64,000 nucleotides of DNA. It comes from Candidatus Saccharibacteria bacterium CG_4_10_14_0_2_um_filter_52_9. GTDB lineage: Bacteria > Actinomycetota > Acidimicrobiia > Acidimicrobiales > RAAP-2. Of this stretch, positions 28,885-37,584 are shown piece after piece. The notes beneath the pieces are model-generated. The model was not told the origin of the DNA. It saw nothing but the letters and a program-made list of their open reading frames with translations, and did not search any database. Made by a program: the position numbers and the translations under genes. The stretch's first letter is position 1, and each line of letters starts with the position of its first letter. The stretch is from assembly GCA_903970515.1 (NCBI GenBank), contig CAJCJA010000034.1, forward strand, positions 95,554 through 159,553. The letters run 5' to 3'.

Positions 28885-30063
28885 ATGTCGCGCAGTGTCA
28901 TCGTCGGGGGAAAGCGAACTGCTATCGGAAAACTCTCGGGTGCGTTCGCGTCCTTGAGCGCTCAGGACCTCGGGGGCGCCGCGATCGCGAGCGTCCTCGC
29001 CGAGTCGGGCGTCGATCCATCGCTCGTCGACGCCGTCCTCATGGGCCAAGTACTTCAAGCTGGGCAGGGTCAGATCACGGCTCGACAAGCTGCAGTCAAG
29101 GGTGGCATCCCCATGAGCGTGCACGCCACCACCATTAACAAGGTTTGTCTTTCGGGCCTACAGACCATTTACCTCGCCGACTTGATGATCCGTGCGGGCG
29201 AAGCGGACATCATCATCGCCGGTGGCATGGAGTCGATGACGAACGCGCCCTACCTCTTGCCGGGCGCTCGAGCTGGCTACCGAATTGGGGATCAGAAGGT
29301 CGTCGACGCAATGATGTTCGACGGCCTCACCTGCGCCTTCGACCACTGTGCGATGGGACTCTCGACGGAGCAGTACAACAAGGGTCGCATCTCACGAGCT
29401 CGCCAGGATGAGTTCTCCGCGCGAAGCCACCAACTCGCCGCTGCCGCCATCAAGTCGGGGAAGTTCGCCGAGGAGATCGTTGGTGTCGCCGTGCCCCAAC
29501 GCAAGGGCGATCCGTTGATCGTCGACACCGATGAGGGTGTGCGTGGCGACACCACCGTTGAATCTCTCAGCCAACTTCGCGCGGCCTTCGAGAAGGACGG
29601 CACGATCACCGCGGGCAACGCGTCACAGATCTCTGACGGCGCGGCGGCTGTACTCGTGATGTCCGAGGAGCGAGCGAAGTCCCTCGGTCTCACGCCGATC
29701 GGCGAACTCGTCGCCTACGGCCAAGTCGCGGGACCGGACACGTCACTGCTCAACCAGCCATCGCACGCGATTCAAAAGGCGGTGAAAAAGGCGGGGCTCG
29801 ACGTCAAGGATCTCGACCTCATCGAGATCAATGAGGCCTTCGCGGCGGTTGGTCTCTCCTCCGCTGACGAACTAGGCATCGACGAGGCGAAGATCAACGT
29901 CAACGGCGGCGCCATCGCACTCGGGCACCCCATCGGGATGTCGGGCACGCGCATCGCACTGACCGCGCTACTGGAACTCAAACGACGCGGTGGCGGCACG
30001 GCAGCGGTAGCACTGTGCGGCGGTGGCGGACAAGGCGACGCCGCGATTCTGCGGTCCCTCTAA
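28885..30063 (+). CDS. Acetyl-CoA acetyltransferase (biosynthetic thiolase)
   Basis: Condenses two acetyl-CoA to acetoacetyl-CoA, the first step toward crotonyl-CoA or polyhydroxybutyrate. The 392-residue protein carries the acyl-accepting cysteine in INKVCLSGLQTIYLADLMI (near residue 88), the GGAIALGHPIGMSGTR His (near 348) and the second cysteine in VALCGGGGQGDA (near 379). AAAGGAG lies four bases before the ATG. It reads away from ccr; together with the dehydrogenase at 22.2 kb it supplies the C4 precursor. Its TAA overlaps the stop of the opposing phosphatase gene by four bases. Confidence 0.94.
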   Translation: MSRSVIVGGKRTAIGKLSGAFASLSAQDLGGAAIASVLAESGVDPSLVDAVLMGQVLQAGQGQITARQAAVKGGIPMSVHATTINKVCLSGLQTIYLADLMIRAGEADIIIAGGMESMTNAPYLLPGARAGYRIGDQKVVDAMMFDGLTCAFDHCAMGLSTEQYNKGRISRARQDEFSARSHQLAAAAIKSGKFAEEIVGVAVPQRKGDPLIVDTDEGVRGDTTVESLSQLRAAFEKDGTITAGNASQISDGAAAVLVMSEERAKSLGLTPIGELVAYGQVAGPDTSLLNQPSHAIQKAVKKAGLDVKDLDLIEINEAFAAVGLSSADELGIDEAKINVNGGAIALGHPIGMSGTRIALTALLELKRRGGGTAAVALCGGGGQGDAAILRSL

Positions 30064-30575
30064 TTGGGTACGAAGTTCGCCACCAGTTCGTATTTCTTTA
30101 GCCCCACTTGTTCGTTGTCGCCGAGACCGAGCACGAACGCACCGCCGAGCGGGTAACCATCGCGGAGCACCGACTTCGGTGGCGACGCAGCGAGGCTCAA
30201 CAACAACTCGTACACCGAAGGATTGTGCGCCACCACGAGCAGCGAACGTGTGACCGGATCGATCGCGGCCAAGTCGATCAAGATCTCCTCGGCGCCGACG
30301 TGGTGCGCTCCGTTATAGATCAAGTCGCTGTAGTGATGCTCGGCGACGAACGGCGTGCCCGCGAAGGAGCGCTCGAACGTCTCTCTCGTACGCGCGGCAC
30401 TGCTCACGAGTGCCGTCGTCGGTCCGTAGGACCCGAGTCCATCTGGATCCTCAGCCCACTCTTTTAGTTGCGCACATTGTCGCCGACCTCGTGCACTCAA
30501 CGCTCGCGCGAAGTCCGATTCACCGGCGCCAGCGGGGCTCGCCTTCGCGTGTCGAAGAATCGTCAAGTAGCGCAC
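30060..30575 (-). CDS. SixA-like histidine phosphatase family protein
   Basis: A 171-residue member of the histidine phosphatase (RHG) superfamily, SixA branch, which in E. coli dephosphorylates a phosphohistidine; the target here is unknown. Catalytic elements are LRHAKASP (the RH motif near residues 8-9), SSAARTRETFE (second Arg), and VAHNPSVYELL (second His near 117). The start is a GTG at 30575 without a clear ribosome binding site; CAAACT lies six bases upstream. Confidence 0.85.
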   Translation of the reverse strand: MRYLTILRHAKASPAGAGESDFARALSARGRRQCAQLKEWAEDPDGLGSYGPTTALVSSAARTRETFERSFAGTPFVAEHHYSDLIYNGAHHVGAEEILIDLAAIDPVTRSLLVVAHNPSVYELLLSLAASPPKSVLRDGYPLGGAFVLGLGDNEQVGLKKYELVANFVPN

Positions 30576-30636
30576 CCGTCTAGTTTGTCAAATGAGCTGG
30601 CACGCACGCCGTCCTCGCGTCGTTTAGCGTGGCGTC

Positions 30637-31536
30637 GTGCATTCGTCGCTGACGTACTTCCAAGCAGTCGTGATGGGGCTCATCCAGGGCATCACCGAGC
30701 TCTTCCCGGTCTCGAGCCTCGGACACGGCGTGCTCGTGCCCGCGTTGCTCGGCTGGCACAACCTCGTCAATAGCCAGAGCGCGTCGCAATCATTTTTTCT
30801 CGTCTTTCTCGTTGGGTTGCACGTGGGTACTGCACTGGCGCTCCTCGTGTACTACCGCGCCACGTGGTTCTCTCTGTTTCGAGGCCTCCTTCGCCAGCTT
30901 GGTGCCGTGCCCGAACATGGGTTGAGTTCGCTATGGAGAATCAATCGACCCGACACCGACGTCAAGTACCGCCTACTCTTCGTGCTCGCGCTCGGCAGCA
31001 TTCCGGTCGGCGTGGCCGGAATCTTCTTGGAGCACAAACTACGAGTCCTGTTCGCGAAACCCCTCGCCGCGGCGGTGTTTCTTTCCATCAACGGCGTGGT
31101 CTTGTTGCTCGGTGAGGGCCTTCGCCGTAACAAGGGACGACACGTGCGCTACTCGCGACTCGACGAGATCGCGCCGTCACGCGCATTGCTCATCGGGTCC
31201 TCCCAGATCCTCGCCCTGTTCGCGGGTATCTCTCGCAGCGGTGTCACGATGGTGACGGGACTAATGAACGGACTCGACCACGAAGAGTCGGCCAATTTCG
31301 CCTTCCTGCTGGCGACGCCGGTGATTTTGATGGCGGGCCTTTACAAACTTCCGTCACTGATGGGATCCCTCGGCGACGGCGTGCGCTCCCAAACCCTGGT
31401 CGGTGCGCTCTGTGCGATGCTCGCTGCGTACGTGGCCGTGCGATTCCTCACTCGTTGGTTCACGACGAAAACCCTCATCCCTTTTGGGATTTACAGTCTC
31501 CTCGCCGGACTCGCCTGCGTCGCACGCTTCTCCTAG
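30637..31536 (+). CDS. uppP: Undecaprenyl-diphosphate phosphatase (BacA/UppP)
   Basis: Integral membrane enzyme that dephosphorylates undecaprenyl diphosphate to recycle the lipid carrier for peptidoglycan and polysaccharide synthesis. The 299-residue protein has about eight membrane helices and both active-site signatures: QGITELFPVSSLGHGVLVP (about 16-34) and GISRSGVTMVTGLM (about 199-212). The GTG start lies six bases after TAGCGT (30625-30630), a leaderless arrangement. It is divergent from the phosphatase gene and convergent, by a four-base stop overlap, with recR. Confidence 0.94.
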   Translation: MHSSLTYFQAVVMGLIQGITELFPVSSLGHGVLVPALLGWHNLVNSQSASQSFFLVFLVGLHVGTALALLVYYRATWFSLFRGLLRQLGAVPEHGLSSLWRINRPDTDVKYRLLFVLALGSIPVGVAGIFLEHKLRVLFAKPLAAAVFLSINGVVLLLGEGLRRNKGRHVRYSRLDEIAPSRALLIGSSQILALFAGISRSGVTMVTGLMNGLDHEESANFAFLLATPVILMAGLYKLPSLMGSLGDGVRSQTLVGALCAMLAAYVAVRFLTRWFTTKTLIPFGIYSLLAGLACVARFS

Positions 31537-32135
31537 TCGGCGAGGATTCGTCGCCCGTCGATCGCACGCCCGAGCGTGAGGTCATCAGCGAACTCGAGGT
31601 CCCCGCCCACGGGCAATCCACTCGCAGGTTGTGAAACCACGAGTCCAGGAACTTGGAGGAGTCGGCTGAGGTACATGGCGGTGGCGTCGCCTTCGACGTT
31701 GGAATTAAAGCAGAGAATGACTTCCTTCACGGGACCACGCAAGCGAAGTATCAGTTCTTGTATCCGAAGTCGATCGGGGGTGATGCCTTCGAGTGGATTG
31801 AGCACTCCATGCAACACGTGATACGTGCCGTGAAATGCGCCCGATCGTTCGACGGCGAGCACGTCGGGAGGATTCTCTACCACACAAATCGTCGTCTGAT
31901 CCCTCCGATCGTCGGCACAGATGGGACACAGACCCCCGGTCTCGGCGATGTTGCAGCAACGTTCGCAGAACGACAACTTGGACTTCATGTCCTCGAGGGA
32001 CAGCGCCAATCGCGACACGTCTTCGTGGGGCTGTCGCATGAGCCAAAAGGCGATGCGCTGGGCTGACTTTGGTCCGACCCCGGGGAAACGTCCCAACTCG
32101 TCGACGACCGCCTGTAGAGGGGGTGGGTAGCTCAC
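31533..32135 (-). CDS. recR: Recombination protein RecR
   Basis: With RecO loads RecA at gaps during recombinational repair. The 200-residue protein has the N-terminal helix-hairpin-helix (LGRFPGVGPKSAQRIAFWLM), the four-cysteine zinc element (CERCCNIAETGGLCPIC, about 57-73) and a Toprim domain (ICVVENPPDVLAVERSG). Start GTG at 32135 overlaps the dnaX stop by four bases (GTGA), so it is translationally coupled to dnaX, the common bacterial arrangement, though the usual ybaB gene between them is absent. Confidence 0.94.
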   Translation of the reverse strand: MSYPPPLQAVVDELGRFPGVGPKSAQRIAFWLMRQPHEDVSRLALSLEDMKSKLSFCERCCNIAETGGLCPICADDRRDQTTICVVENPPDVLAVERSGAFHGTYHVLHGVLNPLEGITPDRLRIQELILRLRGPVKEVILCFNSNVEGDATAMYLSRLLQVPGLVVSQPASGLPVGGDLEFADDLTLGRAIDGRRILAD

Positions 32136-33808
32136 GTGATCTCCTCGGCCCCGGGGAACATCTCAGTAATAAGGTGATCGCCGGCGGACTGGACGACGAC
32201 GACACTCTCGTCGGCTGAATAGGAGTCGTCGAGCGCAGGGGTCGGTCGCGGTGTCCCCGCGCGTGGGGCCTTCGCCACGGTCGCAACCAGCGAAGGATCA
32301 ACGACCCATTGCACGCTGAGTGGCACTTTGAACTCGTGTTCGAGAGCGCTTCGCAGTCCCTGAGTGATCATCTCGGTATTGAGACGCATCTCCTCGCTCG
32401 GCAACGCAATCGTGAGAGAACGGCGTTCGAGTGCGCGGACCTCGGCGGACTTCAAGATAAGTTGTGCCGCCCGCGACGTGCGAGGCACGACGCGCTGCAC
32501 GAATCGCTCGCGCACATCGTCGAAATCGAGCGAAGGCTCCTCCGCATCGTCGTGCGAACCCGCGTCATCAGAAGTATCGACGCGTGTTGTCTCTATCAGC
32601 GCCACAGCAGGTGACGCGTCGCCCGCACCAATAGGGTGCAGCGTCGGTGCGACACTGGGCTCGCTCGGCGCGACGCGAGTCACTCCACGCTCGAGTTTGG
32701 TCACACGTTCAGCTAACGCGTCGAGCGATGCGTCGAGCTCGGGTTTGATGAGGCGAACCAGCGCCACCTCCAACACGACGATCTTCTCGGGCGCGCTCTT
32801 CATCTCTCTCATCGAACGCCCAAAGGTCTCAAGGACACGTACGGTTCGTGCAAGTCCTAATTGCTCACCCCACGCGCTGAGTCGGATGCGGTCAGCGTCG
32901 ACGGCGTCGGCGACTTCGGGTGCCACTTGGAGCAAGAACACCTGTCGGACTTCGCCCGCGAAGTGTTCCGCCAGCTGTTCGGGGTCCCAACCCGCTTGGG
33001 ACAACACCGCCAAGGATTTCAGCGCACCCACGGCGTCGTAGTCGACGAGGGCACGAAACAATGCGTCGAACTGCGGCTGGGTCTCGGTGGGCGAGCCCGT
33101 CGCGACCAATTGGTCCAGCGCACTCAAAGCGTCACGCGCCGATCCGCGACCAAGGCGCACGGCAGCCTCGATGGTCGCGTCATCGGCTTGCATGCCCGAA
33201 GCCCGTTGGACGTCGTGTAGCAATGAACTCAGGGTGTCGCCGGCGATGAGTCGAAACTCGAGATGCTGCGAGCGTGAACGAATGGTGGGCAGCACCTTAT
33301 GAGGATCGGTCGTCGCGAGTACGAACACCACGTGCTGGGGAGGCTCCTCGAGGGTTTTCAGAAGAGCTGCGGACGCGGCCTTGGACAGTTGATGGACCTC
33401 GTCAAAGATGTAGACCTTCCATCGACCTGGCGTGCCGTGCCACGCACCCGCGGTGATGTCGCGGATGTCGTCGACACCGTTGTTCGAAGCCGCGTCGAGC
33501 TCGATGACGTCGAGTGATGAACCCTTCGCGATCGCGACGCAGCTTGCGCACAAGCAACACGCGTCACCGTCCTGGGGATTCTCACAATTGAGTGCCTTCG
33601 CAAGGACGCGGGCGGCCGTCGTCTTTCCCGTGCCCCGAGGTCCCGAAAAGAGATAGGCGTGCGAGACTCGGTCGTTCCTTACCGCTCCCTGCAGTGCTCG
33701 CACGACGTGGTCTTGTCCACGGATCTCCGCGAATCGATTGGGTCGAAAACGCCGGTACAGCGAGGTGACGCCGTCCAAGGAACTAAGGACTGGAGTCGCG
33801 TCAACCAT
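32132..33808 (-). CDS. dnaX: DNA polymerase III subunit gamma/tau
   Basis: Clamp-loader ATPase of the replicative polymerase. The 558-residue protein has the Walker A GPRGTGKTTAARVL (about 57-70), the zinc-finger CCLCASC, a DEVHQLSKAA Walker B and sensor region, and a C-terminal domain of lower conservation with an acidic linker (DDAGSHDDAEEPS). The ATG follows TAGCAT (33815-33820) by six bases with no ribosome binding site. No programmed-frameshift slippery run was noticed. It heads a dnaX-recR operon. Confidence 0.95.
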   Translation of the reverse strand: MVDATPVLSSLDGVTSLYRRFRPNRFAEIRGQDHVVRALQGAVRNDRVSHAYLFSGPRGTGKTTAARVLAKALNCENPQDGDACCLCASCVAIAKGSSLDVIELDAASNNGVDDIRDITAGAWHGTPGRWKVYIFDEVHQLSKAASAALLKTLEEPPQHVVFVLATTDPHKVLPTIRSRSQHLEFRLIAGDTLSSLLHDVQRASGMQADDATIEAAVRLGRGSARDALSALDQLVATGSPTETQPQFDALFRALVDYDAVGALKSLAVLSQAGWDPEQLAEHFAGEVRQVFLLQVAPEVADAVDADRIRLSAWGEQLGLARTVRVLETFGRSMREMKSAPEKIVVLEVALVRLIKPELDASLDALAERVTKLERGVTRVAPSEPSVAPTLHPIGAGDASPAVALIETTRVDTSDDAGSHDDAEEPSLDFDDVRERFVQRVVPRTSRAAQLILKSAEVRALERRSLTIALPSEEMRLNTEMITQGLRSALEHEFKVPLSVQWVVDPSLVATVAKAPRAGTPRPTPALDDSYSADESVVVVQSAGDHLITEMFPGAEEIT

Positions 33809-33820
33809 GCAGTCATGCTA

Positions 33821-34049
33821 ACGGTGGCCAGTAAGGGGCCGAGGTCCAAAGCAGTGGCCAGGCGATCCGTGGCACCCAACACAATCCGCTGAGAGCTGCT
33901 GGCTTCCACCCCTGACTCGATTCACGAACGGTCGTCGCACGGGACCCGACCACCGCTTTGAACCTCGGCCCAAAGAGGCTACCGGACGTACCACGTGGTT
34001 GACTCAAGTAGCCTTGCCAACCGGTATTCATTTCGATGGATCCGACGTT
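33821..34049. other. Intergenic region between dnaX and tRNA-Ser
   Basis: About 230 bases with the dnaX promoter on the minus strand near 33815-33850 and presumably the tRNA-Ser promoter on the plus strand. The overlapping short reading frames lack ribosome binding sites and recognisable motifs. I see no hairpin or repeat worth naming. Confidence 0.4.
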
Positions 34050-34137
34050 GGAGGAGTGCGAGAGCGGCCGAATCGGCACGATTGGAAATCGTGTGAAGGG
34101 AAACCTTCCGTGGGTTCAAATCCCACCTCCTCCGCCA
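34050..34137 (+). tRNA. tRNA-Ser (GGA anticodon)
   Basis: Class II tRNA with a long variable arm (AAGGG/CCTT type), anticodon GGA, acceptor GGAGGAG/CTCCTCC, discriminator G. The CCA end (34135-34137) is encoded. A second serine tRNA lies 660 bases downstream on the same strand with nearly identical acceptor and T arms. Confidence 0.96.
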
Positions 34138-34223
34138 CGCCCTCGACCCCATCTTCTTCGTGGAGGAAGGTCGAATGATCCTGAAGTTCGATGCCCCAAG
34201 GTCAAGTTCACGTACATACGTCG

Positions 34224-34697
34224 CTACTGTCGGCGAAGTGCAAAAAACTCGCGGAGCAATTCTTGCGACCTCGACGCAAGAACGTCATAGGTCGTGTCAA
34301 CCTCGTGGAGTAGGCGCGGGTCAGAGAGGACGTTGTAGCGAGAGCCCACCGCACCCGCTTTCTCATCCATGGCCCCGATGACGAGACGAGAGATGCGTGC
34401 GTTGAGTAACGCGCCGGCGCACATCACACACGGTTCGAGCGTCACGTAGGCGGTGACGCCATCCATTCGCCATTGACCCTCGCGCGATGCGGCGTCACGC
34501 AACGCCACGATCTCCGCGTGCGCGGTGGGATCTCTTGAGAGTTCGCGACGGTTCTCCCCGGTACCGATCACCGCGCCATCACGAACCAACACGCAACCCA
34601 CGGGGACGTCGTCGTGACGCGTCGCGTCAGCGGCGAGAGAGAGTGCTAACTCCATGAACTCGGTGTCATTGACGTACGGCGAAGGGGCGTCATCCAC
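34224..34697 (-). CDS. tadA: tRNA-specific adenosine deaminase TadA
   Basis: Zinc-dependent deamination of A34 to inosine in tRNA-Arg(ACG). The 157-residue protein has the cytidine-deaminase motifs PTAHAEIVAL (ligand His and catalytic Glu near 58-60) and TLEPCVMCAGALL (two Cys ligands near 89-92). The GTG start at 34697 lies six bases after TACCAT (34704-34709), a leaderless arrangement. It sits antisense between two tRNA-Ser genes, a frequent actinobacterial neighbourhood for tadA. Confidence 0.94.
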   Translation of the reverse strand: MDDAPSPYVNDTEFMELALSLAADATRHDDVPVGCVLVRDGAVIGTGENRRELSRDPTAHAEIVALRDAASREGQWRMDGVTAYVTLEPCVMCAGALLNARISRLVIGAMDEKAGAVGSRYNVLSDPRLLHEVDTTYDVLASRSQELLREFFALRRQ

Positions 34698-34796
34698 ATC
34701 GAAATGGTAGGTGTTTCGACGATGACGAATGATTGACCACTGATACAGGCCTTCACTCGAAAATCACACGTCATCGGCGACGGTAGACTCATCGAC

Positions 34797-34884
34797 GGAG
34801 GGGTGCGAGAGCGGCCGAATCGGGCAGTCTCGAAAACTGCTGTGTCTCCGGGCACCGTGGGTTCAAATCCCACCTCCTCCGCCA
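34797..34884 (+). tRNA. tRNA-Ser (CGA anticodon)
   Basis: Class II tRNA with anticodon CGA, acceptor GGAGGGG/CTCCTCC including one G-U pair, long variable arm TGTCTCCGGGCACC, discriminator G and encoded CCA (34882-34884). A hairpin terminator follows within three bases. Confidence 0.96.
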
Positions 34885-34886
34885 CC

Positions 34887-34918
34887 AAAAGACGGGTGAC
34901 GAAAGTCACCCGTCTTTT
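34887..34918 (+). terminator. Rho-independent terminator of tRNA-Ser(CGA)
   Basis: A perfect 14-bp stem (34887-34900 with 34905-34918) closes a GAAA tetraloop and ends in TTTT. It begins two bases after the tRNA CCA end, so it is a clear intrinsic terminator. Confidence 0.88.
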
Positions 34919-34995
34919 GAGCATGTGACATGCGAGTGGTCCGGAACTACCATGTGATAGTCGGGCTCTCGTCCGCCAACCCCTAGGAGAGTGCA

Positions 34996-36333
34996 ATGGT
35001 TTCGTCACTTGAGTCATTGGTGGGCACGACTCGAAAACTGGTCACGGAAATACCCGGCCCCAAGTCACGAGCCCTCCACGAACGCCGAAAGGCCGTCGTC
35101 AGTGCCGGACTCACCCAGGGATTTCCCATTTACATCGAACGAGCAGAGGGCGCCATCCTCGTGGACGTCGACGGCAACCATATTTTGGACTTAGGTTCGG
35201 GCATTGCGGTCACCACGATTGGCCACGCGGTACCAGAACTCATTGACGCAGTCAGTCAACAGGTCGCCGCCTTCACGCACACGTGTTTCATGGTGACGCC
35301 CTACGAGAGTTACGTCGAAGTCTGCGAGGAATTGGCGAACCTTACGCCGGGAACGCACGCCAAGACGTCCGCTCTTTTCAACTCGGGTTCCGAAGCCGTC
35401 GAGAACGCCGTCAAGATAGCTCGATTGGCAACCGGCCGCCAAGCCATCGTCGTCTTTGACCACGCCTACCATGGGCGCACCAATCTCACCATGGCGCTCA
35501 CCGCCAAGAACATGCCCTACAAAGACCGCTTCGGTCCCTTCGCCCCGGAGATCTACCGCGTACCGATGAGCTACCCGTATCACGACGGACTGTCGGGCAC
35601 CGAGGCCGCGGCTCGCGCCATCAAGATCATCGAGACCCAGGTGGGTGCGAAGAACGTCGCGGCACTACTCATTGAGCCAATCCAAGGCGAAGGTGGTTTC
35701 ATCGTGCCCGCCGACGGTTTCCTACCCGCGCTCTCGCGCTGGACAACAGAAAATGGCGCCGTCTTCATTGCCGACGAAATCCAAAGCGGCTTCTGTCGAA
35801 CCGGTGACTGGTTCGCAGTTGACCACGAGGGCGTCATCCCCGACATCGTCGCGATGGCCAAGGGTCTCGCGGGCGGGATGCCCCTCGCCGCGGTGACTGG
35901 GCGCGCGGAACTGATGAACCAAGTCCACGAGGGAGGTCTCGGTGGAACCTACGGTGGTAATCCGGTCGCCGCCGTCGCCGCACTCGCGACCATCAAAACG
36001 CTCCGTGACCGCAATCTCGCCGTGCGCGCACGAGAACTCGAAGACATCATGATCACGAGTCTTCGTTCCTTGCAAAAAGATGTCGCGATCATTGGCGATG
36101 TGCGTGGTCGTGGCGCGATGATCGCCATTGAGTTGGTACAGCCTGGTACCAAGGACGCAAACGCGGCGGCCGCGAAATCCATCGTGAATTTCCTTAACCA
36201 GAACGGTGTGGTCGCGATCGTGTGTGGCACCTACAACAACGTGATCCGTCTCCTGCCGCCCTTGGTCATCACCGATGAACAATTACACGATGGACTGAGC
36301 GTCATCGCGTCCGCCGTGAGAGCGGCGAGTTAA
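34996..36333 (+). CDS. gabT: 4-aminobutyrate aminotransferase
   Basis: PLP-dependent class III transaminase converting GABA and 2-oxoglutarate to succinate semialdehyde and glutamate. The 445 residues contain FNSGSEAVENAVKIAR and FDHAYHGRTNLTMALTAK (cofactor binding), the IADEIQSGFCRTG Asp that pairs with the PLP nitrogen, and the Schiff-base lysine in MAKGLAGGMPLAAV (near 290). CTAGGAGAG precedes the ATG. The aldehyde dehydrogenase gene 2.3 kb away could in principle act on the product, but they are not in one operon. Its TAA overlaps the marP-like stop by four bases. Confidence 0.92.
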   Translation: MVSSLESLVGTTRKLVTEIPGPKSRALHERRKAVVSAGLTQGFPIYIERAEGAILVDVDGNHILDLGSGIAVTTIGHAVPELIDAVSQQVAAFTHTCFMVTPYESYVEVCEELANLTPGTHAKTSALFNSGSEAVENAVKIARLATGRQAIVVFDHAYHGRTNLTMALTAKNMPYKDRFGPFAPEIYRVPMSYPYHDGLSGTEAAARAIKIIETQVGAKNVAALLIEPIQGEGGFIVPADGFLPALSRWTTENGAVFIADEIQSGFCRTGDWFAVDHEGVIPDIVAMAKGLAGGMPLAAVTGRAELMNQVHEGGLGGTYGGNPVAAVAALATIKTLRDRNLAVRARELEDIMITSLRSLQKDVAIIGDVRGRGAMIAIELVQPGTKDANAAAAKSIVNFLNQNGVVAIVCGTYNNVIRLLPPLVITDEQLHDGLSVIASAVRAAS

Positions 36334-37484
36334 GGTACGCAACTCTGCGTCGAGACGCTGCCGTTTGCGGGCGCCTTGGCGATGTCACGTTCGATGACCG
36401 CATTGGGAATCGCGTAGCCGGTGCTCGCTTGACTCAATGACGTCGATTCCACGATTCCGTCCACGAGCGCACCAGCGAGTACGGGACTCCCCGAGTTGCC
36501 CGGTCGAATGTTCGCTTCGAGCACCTCAAGGCTACGAGTCGCGAGACCTCCGTCATAAATGTCGCGCGTCTGCGCCGAGATCTCTCCCTCGATGTACGCG
36601 GGAGAGCCCGTGCGCGTGCCGTTGAGGGGAAAACCAATGACTTGCGCTCTGGTACCCGCACGTAATGTTCTGGACCAGAAGTGCAGCGGCACGCCATAGA
36701 GCGTCGGGACGCGCAATACCGCGATGTCGAAATAGGGGTCATAGAGTGCGACCTGCGCCGGCGCGCCATTGACGGCGACGTGCAACTGACCAGCAACCAC
36801 GTGCGCGTTGGTCACGACTTCGTGCGACGTGACGAAGAATGCGGTCCCTTCTTGAATCCTCGAACACCCTCCGCTCGCGATGACCTTGACGACGTCGCTG
36901 GGTCCCGCCAACGATGACACGCTCGGCCCGAGTTCCTTGGACGGTACCGGTACCGGCAACGTTGGTGCGATCACGGACGCGAATACGTTGGGCAGGTCAA
37001 CGCTGCGAAAAAGCGACTGCACCTTGGCGTCGAACGACGGCACGGGGGGCATCACCTTGTCGATCGCGCGAAGTACCTTCGAACCTTGGATTTCAGTGGC
37101 GAGCGAACCCCACGCCGTTGATCCGAGCAAACCCGCAACCAACCAGCAGCCCACGAGCGTCCCGAGCACGCTCACGACGATGCCGCCAATGCTGTCGAAA
37201 ACACCGAGTCGAACGATGTGTAGCGCCTTTGAAGCGACACCTCCCAAAAGAAAACCAAGGTGACTTCCGAGCATCGTGACGACGAAGACGAGGACGAGCG
37301 CGAGTACGGGACGCCAACGCGCGTGCGTGATCGCTAACGAGATCGACGGCGCAATGAGAGCTCCAATCACAAAGCCCGCACCGAGTCCGATGAGTCTCGC
37401 GACCTGACGCAAAGCGCCAACCCGTCGCCCACGAAACGCGGCGATCACCACCAAAACGATGATGACAAGATCAATCCAATTCAT
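36330..37484 (-). CDS. MarP-like membrane serine protease (CvpA plus trypsin domain)
   Basis: Resembles mycobacterial MarP, a periplasmic protease needed for acid and oxidative stress survival. The 384-residue product has four N-terminal membrane helices of the CvpA type (MNWIDLVIIVLVVIAAF, then GLGAGFVIGALIAPSI), a linker, and a chymotrypsin-fold domain with the triad regions VVTNAHVVAG (His), DPYFDIAVLRVP (Asp) and IRPGNSGSPVLAG (Ser). Cys in SGGCSRIQEG and Cys in the terminal QSCVP may form the disulfide known to matter in MarP. I choose ATG 37484 because TACCCT (37492-37497) lies seven bases upstream; an upstream GTG would add only seven residues. Confidence 0.88.
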   Translation of the reverse strand: MNWIDLVIIVLVVIAAFRGRRVGALRQVARLIGLGAGFVIGALIAPSISLAITHARWRPVLALVLVFVVTMLGSHLGFLLGGVASKALHIVRLGVFDSIGGIVVSVLGTLVGCWLVAGLLGSTAWGSLATEIQGSKVLRAIDKVMPPVPSFDAKVQSLFRSVDLPNVFASVIAPTLPVPVPSKELGPSVSSLAGPSDVVKVIASGGCSRIQEGTAFFVTSHEVVTNAHVVAGQLHVAVNGAPAQVALYDPYFDIAVLRVPTLYGVPLHFWSRTLRAGTRAQVIGFPLNGTRTGSPAYIEGEISAQTRDIYDGGLATRSLEVLEANIRPGNSGSPVLAGALVDGIVESTSLSQASTGYAIPNAVIERDIAKAPANGSVSTQSCVP

Positions 37485-37494
37485 ACTTGTAAGG

Positions 37495-37509
37495 GTAGGT
37501 CGCACCTAC
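37495..37509. promoter_or_regulatory. Palindrome overlapping the marP-like -10 region
   Basis: GTAGGT-CGC-ACCTAC, perfect six-base arms around a three-base centre. It overlaps the TACCCT hexamer of the leaderless marP-like promoter by three bases and lies in the 100-base divergent region shared with the lipoprotein gene, so it is placed like a repressor site. Confidence 0.4.
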
Positions 37510-37584
37510 ACGCGAAGACCGACTCGCGAGAACAACGTCGGTATCATCAACAGAACAACCAATCGCGAAGGCAATTGCACCTCT

